Counted from the first letter of the stretch, positions 1-6,383 are shown. The stretch is DNA of 8,988 nucleotides from Deltaproteobacteria bacterium (GCA_021802685.1 JAJZRM010000088.1:1-8988), one strand, 5' to 3'. Notes: generated by a model from the sequence alone, not told the origin. Translations and numbers: made by a program.

Positions 1-635
1 ATGTTTTCCAGTGAGGCATCCGAAAAGCCGAGCGCATGCAGCTTTTGCTCGGCGGACCGAAGCTCGATCCGCACTTCGGCCAGGGCCTGTTTCGCCTGCA
101 GGTAATCCTGGGCCGGGGAGATCTTCTTCTTCCAGAGGTCCTTTTCCCGGTCGTAGTTGGATTGGGCGAGTTCCAGCTTTTCCCGGGCGGAGAGGATGGC
201 CGCCTTGTTGTCGGCCAGCTCCTTGCTGTCCAGGACCACGAGAACCTCCCCCTTGCGAACGCGGTCTCCGAGGACTTTCCGGACATCGCGCACCACCCCG
301 GGAACCCTTGGAACGACGTGGGCGACCCTGTCGGCGTCGGGACCGATCTCACCGGGAAACTCGACCTCGACCTTGAGCGATCCGGGACCGGCCGTGGCGA
401 GCTCGACGCCGAATTCCTTCCTCTGCGCATCGGTCAGCCGGACGACCTTTCCGTCCGCGTGGCCGTCAGGATCCTTTTGCTCCTTGCCGGCGCCTGCGGC
501 CAACTTCCCCACTTCGCGCCCCTTCTCCGAAGACTCCGAAGGAGCACGTCCCGTGCATCCGCTCCCCGACAGAACCGGGGCCGCCAGTAAGAACGCCAGC
601 AAGAACGTTTTGAATCGGATCGTCCTGATCTTCAT
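1..635 (-). CDS. Heavy-metal RND efflux periplasmic adaptor (CzcB/CusB-type), C-terminus cut by window edge
   Basis: Adaptor (membrane fusion) subunit that would link an inner-membrane RND pump to the outer-membrane channel encoded just upstream. I translated the minus strand from the ATG at 635; the frame stays open for 211 codons to the window edge. Residues 1-27 look like a lipoprotein signal: a hydrophobic run FLLAFLLAAPVL, then Ser-Gly-Cys27, with a lipobox that is imperfect at -3. A charged Gly/Asp/Lys linker follows. Residues about 104-136 (VAHVVPRVPGVVRDV, then GDRVRKGEVLVVLDS) form the first half of the lipoyl-like domain of HlyD-family adaptors. About 138-202 is a charged alpha-helical hairpin (coiled coil) with LWKKKISPAQDYLQA, characteristic of the CzcB/CusB group. 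The ATG overlaps the stop of the outer-membrane gene (ATGA), implying translational coupling; GAGGGAG lies upstream. The RND pump gene should follow beyond position 1. Metal specificity cannot be read from this fragment. Confidence 0.9.
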   Translation of the reverse strand, partial: MKIRTIRFKTFLLAFLLAAPVLSGSGCTGRAPSESSEKGREVGKLAAGAGKEQKDPDGHADGKVVRLTDAQRKEFGVELATAGPGSLKVEVEFPGEIGPDADRVAHVVPRVPGVVRDVRKVLGDRVRKGEVLVVLDSKELADNKAAILSAREKLELAQSNYDREKDLWKKKISPAQDYLQAKQALAEVRIELRSAEQKLHALGFSDASLEN

Positions 636-1948
636 TCCGTGCTCCCTCGCTTGGTCTCAGTGGATTTCGACGGGTCGCCGAGCCCGCCGCCGATCAGCCG
701 TTCGATGTCCGCCGCGGCCTTGTGGTAGGCGCCGAGCGCCTCGACATACCGGCCCCTCGCATCGAAGAGCGTCCGCTGCGCGTCGAGAACGTCCAGGTAG
801 CCGAACTTCCCCTGGCGGAACCCTTCGCTCGCGGACTCGAAGGCGCTCCGCGCGCCGGGGAGGACGACGGACTTCAGGGTGGTCGCCTCCGCGTACCCGA
901 TGGCGAGCGCCTGGTAAGCCTCCGAAAGAGCCGCGCGAACCCTGTTTCCGGCCGCCTGGCGCTCCCGCTCCGCCCTGGAGACCTGGTATCGCGACTCGAG
1001 GATCTTCCCCTGGTTGCGGTTGAACAAGGGAAGCGGTATCGCGGCGCCGAACACCAGCGCGGTCTCCTCCGCTTCCGTTTCCCTGTAGCGACGAATCCCC
1101 GCGCTGATCGTTACATCGGGGATGCGCACGGCGCGTTCCTGCGCGAGGACCGCCCTTCGCTGTTCCAGTTCCATCGCCCAACGCGCAATATCGGGGTTGC
1201 GGGAGATCCGGCCGGCAAGTTCTTCGACGGACGGTATCGGGGTCACTTGTTCCAGCCGGCCCACGGCCCTTGAAAAAACCGGCCTGGAACTTCCCCACGT
1301 TGCGGCCAGTTTCGTCCTTGCCGCTTCCAGGGACCGGTTGACCCTTTCCTGCTCGATTTGGCTGACGGAGAAGGCGACCCGGGCTTTCGTCTCTTCCACG
1401 GGAGAGATCTTCCCGGCCGTAACCCTCGCGGACACGGCGTTCAGCACCTCCTCCGCGAGACGGGTCGTTTCTTCGGACAGGGCCACCCGCTCCTGGGTGG
1501 ACAGGACCTCAACGAACGCCTTGGCGACTTCCGCCGCCAGGTCCGCCCGCCTCGCCTCGTAATCCCACCCGGCAACCTCCTTTCCCGCCGACGCCAGCCG
1601 GACCCGCGCCGCCCTTTTCCCCCCCAATTCCACCAGTTGGCCGATCGAGAGCGTCGTCTGGCTGGAGTCGAAGTTCCGGAACGGGCCGGATCCGAAGATA
1701 TCTTCGGTTTCCAGGCCGATATCCGGGTTCGGGATCAGCCCGGCCTGCAGGATCCTGGCATCCCCGGATCGCACTTCCCAGGAAAAAGCGGCAAGATCGG
1801 GGTTTCCGTCGAACGCCAGTTCGACGGCCTGCCGCAGGGTCAGCTCCCCCGTGGGTTCCGGGCTTGCCCCAACGGCGGGCGTACCGATGATGCCGAGATG
1901 CATGGCGATGCCCACGACCGCGGCAAGTGACGCACGCGAAACGCTCAT
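632..1948 (-). CDS. Outer-membrane efflux channel, TolC family, CzcC/CusC type
   Basis: Outer-membrane factor of a tripartite RND metal efflux system, forming the trimeric channel that the adaptor docks onto. The protein is 438 aa, normal for CzcC-like members. Residues 1-28 are a signal peptide with a hydrophobic core and probable cleavage at AVGA/SP. Two OEP repeats follow: residues about 33-225, opening with LTLRQAVELAFDGNPDLAA, and about 240-425. Between the helical hairpins, near residue 305, is PLPLFNRNQGKI, a strong signature of the CzcC/CusC subgroup as opposed to general TolC. The ends of the repeats carry the usual YLDVLDAQRTLFDARG segment. The start is fixed by GGAGGT five nucleotides before ATG. 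The stop overlaps the adaptor start by four bases. Preceded by 129 bp of non-coding sequence and then a same-strand secreted Cys-rich protein, so it may begin the czcCBA-type unit or be its second gene. Confidence 0.93.
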   Translation of the reverse strand: MSVSRASLAAVVGIAMHLGIIGTPAVGASPEPTGELTLRQAVELAFDGNPDLAAFSWEVRSGDARILQAGLIPNPDIGLETEDIFGSGPFRNFDSSQTTLSIGQLVELGGKRAARVRLASAGKEVAGWDYEARRADLAAEVAKAFVEVLSTQERVALSEETTRLAEEVLNAVSARVTAGKISPVEETKARVAFSVSQIEQERVNRSLEAARTKLAATWGSSRPVFSRAVGRLEQVTPIPSVEELAGRISRNPDIARWAMELEQRRAVLAQERAVRIPDVTISAGIRRYRETEAEETALVFGAAIPLPLFNRNQGKILESRYQVSRAERERQAAGNRVRAALSEAYQALAIGYAEATTLKSVVLPGARSAFESASEGFRQGKFGYLDVLDAQRTLFDARGRYVEALGAYHKAAADIERLIGGGLGDPSKSTETKRGSTE

Positions 1949-2077
1949 CCGATACCTCCGAAAAGAAAACTCCCCTCCTCCCGAAAGTCTCCGGGAAAGG
2001 AGAGCGAAATGGCGAACGGGAATTGGCGGCTACCGTCCGGGACGGAAACGGTGACGCGAACAGATATGGAACGAAAC
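1949..2077. other. Intergenic spacer between Cys-rich protein and channel gene
   Basis: 129 bp between two same-strand genes. It contains a short GC hairpin (CCGTC-CGG-GACGG, about 2034-2046) and a 5-bp inverted repeat TCTCC/GGAGA around 1988-2003. Neither is followed by a T-tract on the minus strand, so I do not call a terminator. I see no convincing sigma-70 promoter either. Co-transcription of the flanking genes is possible. Confidence 0.35.
1954..1959 (-). promoter_or_regulatory. Ribosome binding site of the outer-membrane channel gene
   Basis: GGAGGT on the minus strand, five nucleotides before the ATG at 1948. It fixes the start of the CzcC-type gene. Confidence 0.75.
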
Positions 2078-2542
2078 TTAGATCAGGAGAACGACGGGGC
2101 GGGTGTGGAGCGCGGTCGGATCACGCGGTTCCGGCGGTCCGGATACGGATGAGGCCGAGGGGACGGGGGACCAGGGCCTTTCGACGCGCTCCAAGAGATG
2201 GAGAGCGACATGCCCCCTGTCCGATCTCGAAGGAAAGGGTACGGAAACGCCGGAAAACACGTTCGCGGAAGAGATCGAATAATCCCGGCAAGAACCGCAC
2301 GCGTCTCCGGCCAGAAGGTCCCATGCCGGAGTCATGGATTCCTTCTGGCCGGGGAGGTCGGCCCGAACCACGCAAATCACGCAGGACGCGGCGGATTCGA
2401 CCGCCCAGTGGCCATCCTCACCGAGGCACAGCACGGACGTAGTCGCCATCCCGGCTCCCAGCGCAAGATACGCCAGCAGAAGGACGACCCCGATCTTCCG
2501 GGAGGACTCCGTCCTCCACCGTTTCGAATTCCGTATCCGCAT
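2078..2542 (-). CDS. Small secreted cysteine-rich hypothetical protein next to the metal efflux operon
   Basis: Function unknown. The 154-aa product has a basic N-terminus (KRWRTESSRK) and a hydrophobic segment at about residues 18-37, i.e. a signal peptide or a single anchor; the rest is predicted to be periplasmic. The mature part carries Cys39 followed by GEDGH (His45), a C54-V-I-C57 pair, and a C82-G-S-C85 pair. A proline-rich, low-complexity region covers about 122-144, and the protein ends in the hydrophobic tail RPVVLLI. Two CxxC pairs plus histidines suit thiol chemistry or soft-metal binding, and its position directly upstream of the CzcCB-type genes suggests a metal-handling accessory. 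This is inference. I chose ATG 2542 because GGAG sits five nucleotides before it. An upstream in-frame TTG at 2563 would add seven residues and lacks an equally good ribosome site. Small proteins of this general style often sit beside heavy-metal efflux genes, but I cannot verify homology here. Confidence 0.72.
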   Translation of the reverse strand: MRIRNSKRWRTESSRKIGVVLLLAYLALGAGMATTSVLCLGEDGHWAVESAASCVICVVRADLPGQKESMTPAWDLLAGDACGSCRDYSISSANVFSGVSVPFPSRSDRGHVALHLLERVERPWSPVPSASSVSGPPEPRDPTALHTRPVVLLI

Positions 2543-2547
2543 CGTAT

Positions 2548-2551
2548 CTCC
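2548..2551 (-). promoter_or_regulatory. Ribosome binding site deciding the start of the Cys-rich protein
   Basis: GGAG on the minus strand with a five-nucleotide spacer to ATG 2542. It supports this ATG over the in-frame TTG at 2563. Confidence 0.6.
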
Positions 2552-2615
2552 GGAATCAGGCAACCGCCTAAATACTACATTAGACTATCCGAAATATCCG
2601 TTTGTTCCCTTGCCT

Positions 2616-2636
2616 CCGGAATATTCAATATTCCGG
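2616..2636. promoter_or_regulatory. Perfect 21-bp palindrome (10-1-10), candidate operator or hairpin
   Basis: The arms CCGGAATATT and AATATTCCGG are exact reverse complements separated by a single C. The palindrome begins 17 nt past the stop of ccsB and lies about 75 bp upstream of the Cys-rich gene, both on the minus strand. Neither strand has a following T-run, and the AT-rich centre would make a poor hairpin loop, so a dimeric repressor or activator site is more likely than an intrinsic terminator. The AT-rich core resembles the general style of ArsR/SmtB-type metal-sensor operators, but this is only a resemblance. Nearby, TATCCG is repeated at 2586-2591 and 2595-2600 (9-bp period). Confidence 0.5.
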
Positions 2637-2652
2637 CCGGGGGCGCCGCCGC

Positions 2653-3495
2653 TCACCCCCCGTAACTGTGAAGGCCGGACAGAACCAGGTTGACACCCAG
2701 GTAGCAGAAGATCGTCGCCGCGAACCCCGCGATCGAAAGGACGGCCGCCCGCCTGCCATGCCACCCCCGGGTGATCCGCGCATGGAGAAAAGCGGCGTAG
2801 ACGAGCCAGACGATGAGCGACCACGTTTCCTTCGGGTCCCAGGACCAGTACGTCCCCCAGGCGAAGTTCGCCCACGCCGCCCCGGTGATGATCCCTGCCG
2901 TAAGGAGCGGGAACCCCCAGGCGATCGCCCTGTAGACGAGATCGTCAAGAACCTTGGTGTCGGGGAAAAGGGCGAGGACGCCCCCTGTCACCTTGTCGCC
3001 CCCCCTCCTCTCCTTCAGGAGGTACATCACCGCCACCCCGGCGGAGACGGCGAAGGCGGCGTAGCCCGCGAAGCAGGTGATCACGTGGGCATGCAGCCAG
3101 TACGACTGGAGCGCCGGAACCAGCGGCTGGATCCCGCTTTCGATCGTGAAGGCGAACACCATCGTGAAGAAGGCGATCGGCACCACGAAAGCGCCGAAGG
3201 AGCGGCTCCCGTACTTCCGTTCCACGAACAGGTAGAACAGGTTGATGGACCAGGCGAAGAAGACGAGCGATTCGTACAGGTTGGTGACGGGGATCCGCCC
3301 GATCCCCATCCGGTACGACTCGATCCAGCGGATGCCGATGGCGGCGGTGGAGACGATCGCCGCGGCCGCGCAGATCCATGTCCCGATCCGGGCGAGAAAC
3401 TCCTTCTTCCCGTAGAGGGCGGCGATGTAGCTTCCCGTCGCCGTACCGAACAGGAAAGTTGTCAGGTCGAAGAGTTGCACATTCAGCGTATTCAT
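2653..3495 (-). CDS. ccsB: Cytochrome c biogenesis protein CcsB (ResC/CcsA-type haem handling protein)
   Basis: Integral membrane component of System II cytochrome c maturation. With ResB it carries haem across the inner membrane and presents it for attachment to CxxCH motifs of apocytochromes. The 280-aa product is hydrophobic throughout, with about eight membrane segments. The tryptophan-rich WWD-type haem-binding motif is at residues 213-230 (WGTYWSWDPKETWSLIVW). Candidate axial histidines flank it: H135/H137 in LHAHVIT and H276 in the C-terminal LHSYGG. H238 (FLHAR) may also be one of the family's conserved positions. RIPVTNLYESLVFFAW (about 68-82) is another conserved family block. The length is typical for stand-alone CcsB. 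The ATG overlaps the resB stop by four bases (ATGA), with AAGGAG inside the resB end, so the two are translationally coupled. Naming varies: this small subunit is called CcsA, ResC or CcsB depending on the scheme. Confidence 0.95.
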   Translation of the reverse strand: MNTLNVQLFDLTTFLFGTATGSYIAALYGKKEFLARIGTWICAAAAIVSTAAIGIRWIESYRMGIGRIPVTNLYESLVFFAWSINLFYLFVERKYGSRSFGAFVVPIAFFTMVFAFTIESGIQPLVPALQSYWLHAHVITCFAGYAAFAVSAGVAVMYLLKERRGGDKVTGGVLALFPDTKVLDDLVYRAIAWGFPLLTAGIITGAAWANFAWGTYWSWDPKETWSLIVWLVYAAFLHARITRGWHGRRAAVLSIAGFAATIFCYLGVNLVLSGLHSYGG

Positions 3496-4925
3496 GCGGG
3501 GTTCTCCTTGGCATTGTCGGATGGCTCTTTGCGGATTTCAGTCAACACGGCGGCGAAGGTCTTCTCGAAGGCCGGACGGTTCCGGTTCGCGGTCCCGCCC
3601 GCAGTGATTTCCACTTTTCCCTTGAGACCTTCGGACAGGCGGATCCAGATGCGGCAGTGGGAAACGAAGAAGGAGATCATCATCCCCGCCGTCAACAGCA
3701 GGCATCCCAGCCACACCACGTTCACCCCCGGGTCCTTCGCCACCTGGAGGCCGGTGTACATCTTCGAGGTCAGCCCTCCGAAAGAGAACACCAGCGTATC
3801 GTTGCGCAGGCGATCCTGTTCGGGGCGCCCCTGGAGGATCCAGACGTCGGAGGCGGGCTGGCCGGGCTTCTCTATTTTCACCTGGAGGGCGGGTCCGTTC
3901 CCCTGGTAGTTCTCGTCGTATTTCACCCCCCGGACGGTTCCGTACCCCTCGATCCCGACGGGTTCGTTCGGAGCCAGGGAGAGGTTGCCCAACGATGTCC
4001 CGTCCGGCCGTTTGAGGGACACCTGTGCGGTCGCTCCGCCCGCCTCCCCGTAACCGGATTGGTAGAACCAGATCCCCTTGTACGCGAGAGGATCGTTGAC
4101 GGTGATCGTCTTGCGCAGGACTTCGCGCCCGTTCTCGATGACGCTCAGGTCCGATGCGTACTTGCTGGGCTGCCCGCTCGGGTACGTTTCCACCCAGAAC
4201 CGGTTGTTCCGGACGGCGAAGGGCAGATCGAGATGTTCCTTCCCCCCCCGGACATCCAGATGGGATGCTTCCGTTCCATCCGGAATGCTCAGGTACGATT
4301 TGAATCCGAAGACGTTTCCCAGGATGGCCCCGATGAAGATGATCACGATGCCGGCATGGGTGGCGTAGGCGCCGAACCGGGATACAACGCCCTTTTCCGC
4401 GTACAGGTGCACCGCCCCGTCCGTCTCGGTGACCCTGGGGGACGCGAACGTTCGGGCAAGGGCGGCCTTGTACGCTTCCGCCCATTGCGGGACGGCGCCC
4501 TTGCTCTTCCACCGCTCCGTCAGGCCGAGCGATTTCTCCGTCACATCGTCGAGGATCAACTTCGGCTTGCGGACCGTCCGGATCGCCCGGGGAAGGCGGT
4601 CGATCGTGCAGCATGTGAGGTTCAAGGCGAAGAGGCACAGCAGGAGAAGGAACCACCAGGAGTGGTACATGTCGAACAGGTTGATCCGGTCCATCAGGTT
4701 GTACGCCCAGTCCTCGTACACCTGGCGATACTTGTCCTGGGGCTGGTTCTGCTCGATGACCGTTCCCAGGATGGAGGTGAGAGCCAATATTATGAGCGTC
4801 CAGATCGCCAACTTCAGCGAAATCAGGAAATTCCAAGCTTCCGTTGCGAAAGGCTTTCCCCGCTTCCGCTCGACGGCTGCGGGTACGGGGACAGGTTCGG
4901 TACGGACATCGGTAACGGTTTCCAT
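3492..4925 (-). CDS. resB: Cytochrome c biogenesis protein ResB (System II)
   Basis: Partner of CcsB in the System II haem lyase/export complex of the inner membrane. The 477-aa product has the ResB layout: three N-terminal membrane segments (about 33-56, 90-107 and 186-207), a large periplasmic domain (about 210-395), and one C-terminal membrane helix (about 402-422). LKLAIWTLIILALTSILGTVI with the following IEQNQ is a typical ResB opening. His190 at the start of the third helix (THAGIVIIFIGAI) matches the conserved haem-ligand histidine of the family. The C-terminal KDPG (397-400) before the last helix is also conserved. A Cys pair (C105-C106, LTCCTIDR) at the end of helix 2 is visible. The start is supported by GGAAGGAG upstream of ATG 4925. 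It precedes and overlaps ccsB. A 107-bp gap with strong dyads separates it from the upstream small Cys-rich gene, so it may have its own promoter, although I cannot see clear -35/-10 boxes. Confidence 0.95.
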   Translation of the reverse strand: METVTDVRTEPVPVPAAVERKRGKPFATEAWNFLISLKLAIWTLIILALTSILGTVIEQNQPQDKYRQVYEDWAYNLMDRINLFDMYHSWWFLLLLCLFALNLTCCTIDRLPRAIRTVRKPKLILDDVTEKSLGLTERWKSKGAVPQWAEAYKAALARTFASPRVTETDGAVHLYAEKGVVSRFGAYATHAGIVIIFIGAILGNVFGFKSYLSIPDGTEASHLDVRGGKEHLDLPFAVRNNRFWVETYPSGQPSKYASDLSVIENGREVLRKTITVNDPLAYKGIWFYQSGYGEAGGATAQVSLKRPDGTSLGNLSLAPNEPVGIEGYGTVRGVKYDENYQGNGPALQVKIEKPGQPASDVWILQGRPEQDRLRNDTLVFSFGGLTSKMYTGLQVAKDPGVNVVWLGCLLLTAGMMISFFVSHCRIWIRLSEGLKGKVEITAGGTANRNRPAFEKTFAAVLTEIRKEPSDNAKENPA

Positions 4926-4949
4926 AAGGGACTCCTTCCGTGAATACGG

Positions 4950-4963
4950 ATCGAATGTTCGAT
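4950..4963. promoter_or_regulatory. 14-bp palindrome upstream of resB, possible operator
   Basis: ATCGAA-TG-TTCGAT, with perfect 6-bp arms, lies 24 bp before the resB ATG on the minus strand. It is positioned where a regulator could bind a resB leader or promoter. No regulator is identified. Confidence 0.3.
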
Positions 4964-4984
4964 TGCTCCGGGAAATAACACCCG

Positions 4985-5008
4985 CGCCTGCTTCCGTGGA
5001 AGCAGGCG
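4985..5008 (-). terminator. Strong GC-rich hairpin after the small Cys-rich gene, possible terminator
   Basis: Perfect 11-bp inverted repeat, CGCCTGCTTCC and GGAAGCAGGCG, separated by two bases. It starts 24 nt past the stop of the 93-aa gene on the minus strand. Downstream on that strand comes GTGTTATTT, a weak U-rich stretch, so intrinsic termination is plausible but not textbook. An outer pairing CCCGCGC (4981-4987) with GCGCGGG (5025-5031) competes with the inner stem. It would separate the dmeF/Cys-rich unit from resB-ccsB. Confidence 0.5.
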
Positions 5009-5032
5009 ATCAGGAGACGAATAAGCGCGGGG

Positions 5033-5314
5033 TCAGCTCCTTGGGGGGCGGAGGAACGAGATGAAAGGCGCTTCGTAGAATGTCGTGTATTCCGCAAACG
5101 CGAAGCGCTGCGTGCGGTCTTCGGGGGAAACGGTCACCGGAGAGGACTCGATGCATGGGGACACGCAATACGGGCAGCGAGCGCACGAAACATCGTCTCC
5201 CGCATGGCTTGCACCGATCCATGGATCGCACGTCGCCGCTTCCGACACGGACACGAACAGAAACAGCGCGAGGAGCGCGAAGGCGAATTTCGGGAGATGC
5301 GTCCGCAGGAACAT
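5033..5314 (-). CDS. Very small secreted cysteine-rich hypothetical protein downstream of dmeF
   Basis: Function unknown. The 93-aa product begins with a clear Sec signal peptide (LPKFAFALLALFLFVSVSEA) with cleavage near residue 26. The mature protein of about 67 aa has Cys29, then the dense cluster C44-x2-C47-x2-C50-x3-C54, and one histidine (His37). After that comes a Cys-free tail rich in aromatic residues (FAFAEYTTFYEAPFISFLRPP). Five cysteines in the first 30 mature residues suggest metal coordination or disulfides in the periplasm. It lies 65 bp after dmeF on the same strand, which makes a role in Co/Ni or related metal handling reasonable, but that is inference. The ATG at 5314 is chosen because the signal peptide begins there and no good upstream start is in frame. 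There is no convincing Shine-Dalgarno; instead TATAAT lies seven nucleotides before the ATG. Confidence 0.68.
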   Translation of the reverse strand: MFLRTHLPKFAFALLALFLFVSVSEAATCDPWIGASHAGDDVSCARCPYCVSPCIESSPVTVSPEDRTQRFAFAEYTTFYEAPFISFLRPPRS

Positions 5315-5321
5315 TTTGTGA

Positions 5322-5327
5322 ATTATA
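5322..5327 (-). promoter_or_regulatory. Candidate -10 box immediately before the small Cys-rich gene
   Basis: A consensus TATAAT on the minus strand ends seven bases before the ATG at 5314, so transcription from it would start at or next to the start codon and give a leaderless message. The -35 region is poor: the best is a three-of-six match (TTGTGC) at 16-bp spacing. An A8 run lies just upstream at 5354-5361. It is suggestive only. Confidence 0.35.
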
Positions 5328-5379
5328 CCCTGCGCCGGAAGGAGCACAAATGATTTTTTTTGCGAAGCGCCCCCCGTGC

Positions 5380-6309
5380 CTACCGGGGTGTTGCATGAAC
5401 GTGGGACGCGCACAGGTGAACTTCCACCGTCACGTGAACCAGTCCGAGTTCCCCGGGAAGGAGGTCGCAATACCTGTCGGGATCCAGGGGACGGGAAGAA
5501 ACGACGGCGATCTCCGCCGCGTAGATCCCCGGCCCCACGGACCAAACGTGCAGGTCGGAAACCCGGCTGTCCCCCTCGGTTTCGATCGCCTTTCGGATGG
5601 CCTCTCTCACCCCCCCATCGGCCTGCATATCGAGGAGCACACGAGCCGACGATCGGAGCAACCCCCACGACCAGTGTACGACGAGCGCCGCGCCGACCAG
5701 CCCCATGAAGGGGTCCATCCAACGTTGTCCGAGGTACTTGCCGGCGAGGAGGGCGAAGATCGCGAGGAAGGAGGTCACGGTGTCCGCCAGCACGTGAAGA
5801 AATGCGGACCGGAGGTTGATGTCCTTGTGTTCGTGACGGTCCGGCGAGCCCCCCCGAATTCCGAGAACGGCGAGGCATGCGCCGTTGACCGCCAGGCCGA
5901 GCACCGCGACAAGGATCGCCTGGTCGAACCCGATCGCCACGGGCGAAAGGAACCGCTTGACGCTCTCCCCCGCCATGGCCAGCGCGAACAGGGCGAGCAT
6001 CGTCGCGCTCGCGAACGCCGCCAATGAGCCCACCTTGCCCGTTCCGAAGTTGAACCGCGAATCCCTGGCATGGGCGCGGGTGTATCGATAGGCGAACACC
6101 GAGACGGCGAGCGCCGAGGCGTGGCTTCCCATGTGAAGCCCGTCGGCCAGAAGCGCCATGGATCCAAAGGCGATTCCCGCGCCGATTTCGACGGCCATCG
6201 TCAGGACCGTGACGCCGCTGACGATCAGCGTTCGCCTTTCGGCGGATCTCTTCTCGTCCTGGCCGAAGACGTGGTCGTGCATCCATCGCTCAACGGATTC
6301 CGTGTGCAT
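5380..6309 (-). CDS. dmeF: Cation diffusion facilitator, DmeF-type Co/Ni(divalent metal) efflux transporter
   Basis: Inner-membrane metal/proton antiporter exporting divalent cations, classically Co2+ and Ni2+ for DmeF, from the cytoplasm to the periplasm. The 309-aa product has the DmeF-style N-terminus H11-D-H13-VFGQD...AERRT, then six membrane helices. The first-site block is GSMALLADGLHMGSH, with D56, H59 and H63. RFNFGTGKVG (85-94) is a conserved CDF segment. The second metal block is LHVLADTVTS, with H172 and D176. The helix IV-V loop is short, with only H159 and H161 (DRHEHKD), and is less His-rich than in many CDF proteins. The C-terminal cytoplasmic domain (about 225-309) has SDLHVWSVG and ends VHVTVEVH...SHVH. 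The start is supported by GGAGG upstream of ATG 6309. It is the first gene of the minus-strand block, divergent from the ABC transporter. Metal specificity is inferred from the subfamily signature only. Confidence 0.93.
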   Translation of the reverse strand: MHTESVERWMHDHVFGQDEKRSAERRTLIVSGVTVLTMAVEIGAGIAFGSMALLADGLHMGSHASALAVSVFAYRYTRAHARDSRFNFGTGKVGSLAAFASATMLALFALAMAGESVKRFLSPVAIGFDQAILVAVLGLAVNGACLAVLGIRGGSPDRHEHKDINLRSAFLHVLADTVTSFLAIFALLAGKYLGQRWMDPFMGLVGAALVVHWSWGLLRSSARVLLDMQADGGVREAIRKAIETEGDSRVSDLHVWSVGPGIYAAEIAVVSSRPLDPDRYCDLLPGELGLVHVTVEVHLCASHVHATPR

Positions 6310-6336
6310 GTCGCCCTCCGTTTAAATTCAGTATTT

Positions 6337-6342
6337 ATTATA
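6337..6342 (-). promoter_or_regulatory. Candidate -10 box of the dmeF promoter
   Basis: TATAAT on the minus strand, 27 bp upstream of dmeF ATG 6309, would start transcription near 6330 and leave a short leader containing GGAGG. No acceptable -35 hexamer lies at 16-18 bp. In that place is a direct repeat of TAGCG (6349-6353 and 6357-6361, 8-bp period), compatible with an activator-dependent, perhaps metal-responsive promoter. Confidence 0.4.
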
Positions 6343-6383
6343 GTCAGATAGCGAAGTAGCGGTTCCTTGGCGGATATTTTCTC

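Noticed and set aside
2543..2563. TTG start seven codons upstream for the 154-aa Cys-rich protein
   Set aside because: ATG 2542 has GGAG at five-base spacing, whereas no comparable site precedes the TTG.
2602..3909. 435-codon plus-strand open frame opposite ccsB and the end of resB
   Set aside because: Composition is typical of a GC-rich antisense shadow, and the opposite strand encodes a convincing ccsB.
3378..4943. 521-codon open frame on the plus strand opposite resB
   Set aside because: It lies antisense to a well-supported ResB, is rich in Arg, Pro, Gly and Asp without domains or membrane segments, and is explained by high GC content.
5354..5361. T8 run on the plus strand as a terminator
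   Set aside because: No stem precedes it on the plus strand, and on the minus strand it reads as A8, so it does not end dmeF.
5033..6286. Long minus-strand frame joining the small Cys-rich protein to upstream sequence in 417 codons
   Set aside because: Its upstream part runs out of frame through dmeF and reads as Arg/Gly-rich nonsense. The signal peptide beginning at 5314 marks the real start.
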